This document shows positions 13,667-15,916 of a stretch of 15,916 nt of DNA, piece by piece (within the stretch, counting starts at the first letter, position 1; the number at the start of each line of letters is the position of its first letter). A program made the position numbers and the translations under genes. Origin of the DNA: JANJUB01 sp964586225 (GTDB taxonomy: Bacteria > Armatimonadota > Fimbriimonadia > Fimbriimonadales > Fimbriimonadaceae); NCBI GenBank assembly GCA_964586225.1, contig CAZPHD010000060.1, positions 1-15,916 of the forward strand, given 5' to 3'. Below the pieces are notes generated by a model. That model was not told the origin of the DNA and did no database searches. It was given only the letters and a program-made list of their open reading frames with translations.

Positions 13667-13901
13667 ATGTGAACTCCCGCATGTTCACGGGCTCAAGGAA
13701 ATCGATGTCCAGCCGATAACTGAGGTAGTGGTCAGTTACTTGCTCGGATACGGGATTGTCGCCGCCGTGGGCTACTGGTTAGCCGCGCGGACTGCGCTTC
13801 CCATCTCGACGCCCTATGCGGTCTGGGTCAATCCGGCCGCCGAGGATGTCAACGCCATCGCGGCCTAGCCCAGGGTCGCTGAATTAGGGATCGGTGCGAT
13901 C

Positions 13902-14750
13902 TCATCGAGCCTCGGCTACGGCCGGGGCTCGCTCTCTTTGGGAACCCACCAACACCCATGCCGCTAAGCTGACCAGCACGCTGAACGGGAACGCACTCCC
14001 TACGCCAAACGGGGCAATGCCCGCTAGGAAGAGGGTCGCCCCCGTCGCTCCGATCCACAAAGTGCGTCCACCGAGGGCTGTGGTGATGCAAATGATCCCT
14101 TGGCCGATCGCGATGAGCACAAGGAGCGTGCCCGCATTCGCGGCAAACGGTCCGGTAATAATCTCGCGGTAGGCGTCGATCAGCACGAGATCGGCAAACC
14201 CTTGATACTCCTCCGGCTTCGTTAGCCCGAGCCATGTGTTGTAAATCGCCGCGTAGCCAAAAGTCAACGCGATCATCCAACGGGCAACGCTGGACTTGGT
14301 GTAGGCGAGAACCAGGATGGTGACGGCGATAGCGTTGCTGATGGTGTAGGGGATGACGTACTGGGGCGCGATACCCGTAAAGGCCATCGGCATCGCAAAG
14401 AGTGTGCAGATCGGCACCAGCAACCACACCCGGCCGCGAGTGACGCGATAGTCGGCAAGGATCTTCTCCCAAGGGTTGTTGAACAGGTAGTGCCCGGCCA
14501 GGAACTCAAAGGCGAGCGTGGCGACCAACCATAGTGCCCCGACCGCCCATGCTTGGCTCAAGCGCGTCACACCGATCCAGGGAGCCGTCAAGCCAGCGAC
14601 AGCAAAGAGGATCGCCGACAGCATCAGCGTGCTCAGCACATGAGCGAGCGGATCGGCCACTCGGCGCTTGATGACGCCTTCCCGGAATCCGCCATTGGCA
14701 ACCGCGAGAACCGCAATCGCCAGCCATACAAGAAGCGCGCGCAGGATCAT
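13902..14750 (-). CDS. Polytopic membrane protein, apparent fusion of two small membrane families
   Basis: This 282-residue protein is almost entirely hydrophobic, with about eight helices. The first part (about 1-115) resembles a widespread uncharacterised membrane family with the blocks 'ANGGFREGVI', 'AHVLSTLML', 'WAVGALWLVATLAFEFLAGHY' and 'WEKILADYRVTRGRVWLLV'. The second part (about 116-275) is a different module with 'ALTFGYAAIYNTWLGLTKPEEYQGFADLVLIDAYREII' (parts FGYAAIYNTW and EEYQGFADL), then 'LLVLIAIGQGIICI' and 'PFGVGSAFPFSVLV', which I associate with separate small membrane proteins. The family impressions come from memory, and no function is known for either part. The ATG at 14750 has GGAG four bases upstream. 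It is divergent from the peptidase-like gene with only about 29 bases between start codons, so promoters must overlap the coding ends or each other. Confidence 0.75.
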   Translation of the reverse strand: MILRALLVWLAIAVLAVANGGFREGVIKRRVADPLAHVLSTLMLSAILFAVAGLTAPWIGVTRLSQAWAVGALWLVATLAFEFLAGHYLFNNPWEKILADYRVTRGRVWLLVPICTLFAMPMAFTGIAPQYVIPYTISNAIAVTILVLAYTKSSVARWMIALTFGYAAIYNTWLGLTKPEEYQGFADLVLIDAYREIITGPFAANAGTLLVLIAIGQGIICITTALGGRTLWIGATGATLFLAGIAPFGVGSAFPFSVLVSLAAWVLVGSQRERAPAVAEAR

Positions 14751-14779
14751 ACGACTCCATCTTGAACGTACAATGGGCT

Positions 14780-15484
14780 ATGGTTCTGTCCCTATTTCTA
14801 TTGGCATCCTCCGATCTGTCGCGGCACATCTATCCGCTGGCGAAGCCCCTTGAGGGGCCTCCAGTCGTGATTGATATCTCGGACTGCCCAGAAGCCAAGG
14901 AGTGGGCGGAAACGGCCAAGGCGCTCGTGATCGCGTGGTATCCGCGAGTGACGGAGCTTCTCGCTACCGACGGTCGTGACCCAATAACCGGCGAGAAGAA
15001 AGGCGAGCCCTTCAAGTCGCCGACCGAAGTCAAGCTGGTCTTCAAGAAGACGCTGAACGTCCCCGCGCATGCCTCGGGCGGCACCATCACGATCAACGGC
15101 GAGTGGATTGCCCGTCGCCCAGATGATCTCGGCATGGTGGTTCACGAGCTCGTGCACGTGGTCCAGCAATATCCGAACTCTCGCACCAAGCCCGGCTGGC
15201 TGGTGGAGGGTATCGCCGATTACATCCGCTGGTGGCGCTACGAGCCGGAGCTGCATTCCGGCACCGGCCGCACGAAAGTCAACCCCGCAACCGCCAAGTA
15301 CACCGACGCGTATCGAACGACCGCCGTGTGGCTGGCGTGGGCTTCGCGAACGTATGACATGCGGCTGGTGCCATCGCTCGACAAGGCGATGCGTGACCGC
15401 GAGGATCCGATGCCTGTGTTCCAGAAAGTCACCGGCAAGAGCGCCGATGACCTGTGGGCGGAGTTCGTGAAGACCCTAGGCTAG
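14780..15484 (+). CDS. Secreted basic-secretory-protein-type zinc peptidase (PF04450-like)
   Basis: The protein has 234 residues from the ATG at 14780. A short hydrophobic leader (MVLSLFLLASS) suggests export. The mature part has the blocks 'AKALVIAWYPRVTELL', 'VKLVFKKTLNVPAHASGGTI', HELVH (122-126) in 'GMVVHELVHVVQQYP' and 'PGWLVEGIADYIRWW' with Glu143. The HExxH motif plus the downstream 'GWLVEGIADY' is the signature of the basic secretory protein family, related to thermolysin-type zinc peptidases; HELVH supplies two His ligands and the general-base Glu. A TTG at 14762 would add six residues; neither start has a clear ribosome-binding site. The substrate is unknown. The 3' end overlaps that of leuB by nine bases, tail to tail. 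Confidence 0.85.
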   Translation: MVLSLFLLASSDLSRHIYPLAKPLEGPPVVIDISDCPEAKEWAETAKALVIAWYPRVTELLATDGRDPITGEKKGEPFKSPTEVKLVFKKTLNVPAHASGGTITINGEWIARRPDDLGMVVHELVHVVQQYPNSRTKPGWLVEGIADYIRWWRYEPELHSGTGRTKVNPATAKYTDAYRTTAVWLAWASRTYDMRLVPSLDKAMRDREDPMPVFQKVTGKSADDLWAEFVKTLG

Positions 15485-15916
15485 CTTCGCGGCAATCGCG
15501 TCGCCCATCTCGGTCGTGGACACCAATCGGCAGCCCTTCTCGTAGATGTCCGCCGTGCGGAGGCCCTCGTTCAAGGCGGCGTCCACCGCGTTCTCGACAC
15601 GCTTCGCGGCGGCATCGTCTTCGAACGAGTAGCGCAGCATCATCGCCGCCGAAAGGATCGCGGCGATCGGGTTCGCTCTTCCCTGCCCGGCGATGTCCGG
15701 GGCCGAGCCGTGGATCGGCTCATAGAGTCCGAACACTTGACCATTCGGACGCGCGTCACTCAACGAAGCACTCGGCAGCAAGCCCAGCGAGCCGGTAATC
15801 ATCGAAGCTTCATCGCTGAGGATGTCGCCAAACATGTTCTCGGTCAGGATCACGTCGAACTGCTGCGGATCGCGAATGAGCTGCATCGAGCAGTTGTCCA
15901 CGAGCATGTGCGACAC
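15476..15916 (-). CDS. leuB: 3-isopropylmalate dehydrogenase, C-terminal part (cut by window end)
   Basis: This is the NAD-dependent oxidative decarboxylase of leucine biosynthesis (third step); only the last 146 residues are inside the window, and the gene starts beyond 15916. The visible part begins 'VSHMLVDNCSMQL' (the metal/substrate-binding region), then 'DVILTENMFGDILSDEASM' with the conserved aspartates that bind the divalent metal, 'GSLGLLPSASL', and the NAD-binding 'YEPIHGSAPDIAGQGRANPIAAILS'. The 'LYEPIHGSAPDIAGQG' form with an HGSAPD loop is typical of the NAD-dependent LeuB, as opposed to isocitrate dehydrogenase. The stop at 15476-15478 overlaps the end of the convergent peptidase-like gene. 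Confidence 0.96.
   Translation of the reverse strand: MSHMLVDNCSMQLIRDPQQFDVILTENMFGDILSDEASMITGSLGLLPSASLSDARPNGQVFGLYEPIHGSAPDIAGQGRANPIAAILSAAMMLRYSFEDDAAAKRVENAVDAALNEGLRTADIYEKGCRLVSTTEMGDAIAAKLA

Larger units (their letters stand above)
13536..13901. other. Intergenic region with short repeats; no convincing gene
   Basis: The 366 bases between the propeller-like gene and the minus-strand membrane gene hold several short repeats and a GC-rich hairpin (listed separately). The 9-mer CGTCGGGAC occurs at 13552-13560 and 13614-13622, each time followed by a CCC-T-CGT-like stretch, so a degenerate unit of about 60 bases may be duplicated. A frame open from 13590 to 13868 encodes a hydrophobic stretch ('VVSYLLGYGIVAAVGYWLAA') near its end, but it has no supported start, runs through the repeats, and matches nothing I recognise. 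A tiny membrane peptide starting near 13728 cannot be excluded. Confidence 0.5.

Noticed and set aside
13590..13868. Small protein gene in the spacer
   Set aside because: No supported start or ribosome-binding site, the frame runs through short repeats, and there is no recognisable homology; kept only as a remark in the intergenic entry.

Overview
The window reads as a GC-rich bacterial chromosome (by eye about 60% GC), densely packed with tight operons, plus one clearly AT-richer insert at roughly 5.95-8.3 kb. The best lineage guess is Armatimonadota (Fimbriimonadia-like). The grounds are a secreted protein ending in the 'ADGHVKW' tail typical of the H-X9-DG/DUF1559 group (abundant in Planctomycetota and Armatimonadota), a basic-secretory-protein-type peptidase, and the overall style. 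This is inference; there is no rRNA or other marker in the window.

Layout. (1) 1-3726: the end of a secreted-type protein whose tail resembles the C-terminus of GH127 beta-L-arabinofuranosidases, overlapping a three-gene CUT2 sugar ABC transporter (double ATPase, then two different permeases). The order and sequences match YtfR-YtfT-YjfF of E. coli, the galactofuranose importer. The solute-binding protein (YtfQ) is not in the window. (2) 3739-5702: hypoxanthine phosphoribosyltransferase, then transcription termination factor Rho. (3) 5703-6073: a decayed hicB antitoxin that has lost its start codon, directly followed by what looks like the first residues of a broken hicA. (4) 6074-8218: a foreign-looking 714-residue patatin-like lipase joined through a coiled coil and one membrane helix to a C-terminal domain I do not recognise. 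(5) 8310-11729: class III polyphosphate kinase 2 on the minus strand, then feoA-feoB on the plus strand, separated by an unusual cluster of nested palindromes and tandem repeats. (6) 11771-15484: a small membrane/coiled-coil protein, a secreted propeller-like protein with an H-X9-DG tail, a repeat-bearing intergenic region, a minus-strand membrane protein that looks like a fusion of two families, and a secreted zinc-peptidase-like protein. (7) 15476-15916: the 3' end of leuB on the minus strand.

How the parts work together. The GH127-like tail and the transporter suggest release and uptake of furanose sugars (arabinofuranose or galactofuranose). feoA-feoB form a ferrous iron uptake unit. hpt, rho, ppk2 and leuB are housekeeping. 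The accessory part is 5.70-8.22 kb, where a dead toxin-antitoxin remnant lies next to a horizontally acquired-looking membrane-anchored lipase. That lipase, with its unknown C-terminal domain, is the best candidate here for an undescribed system, possibly a stand-alone defence or stress effector.
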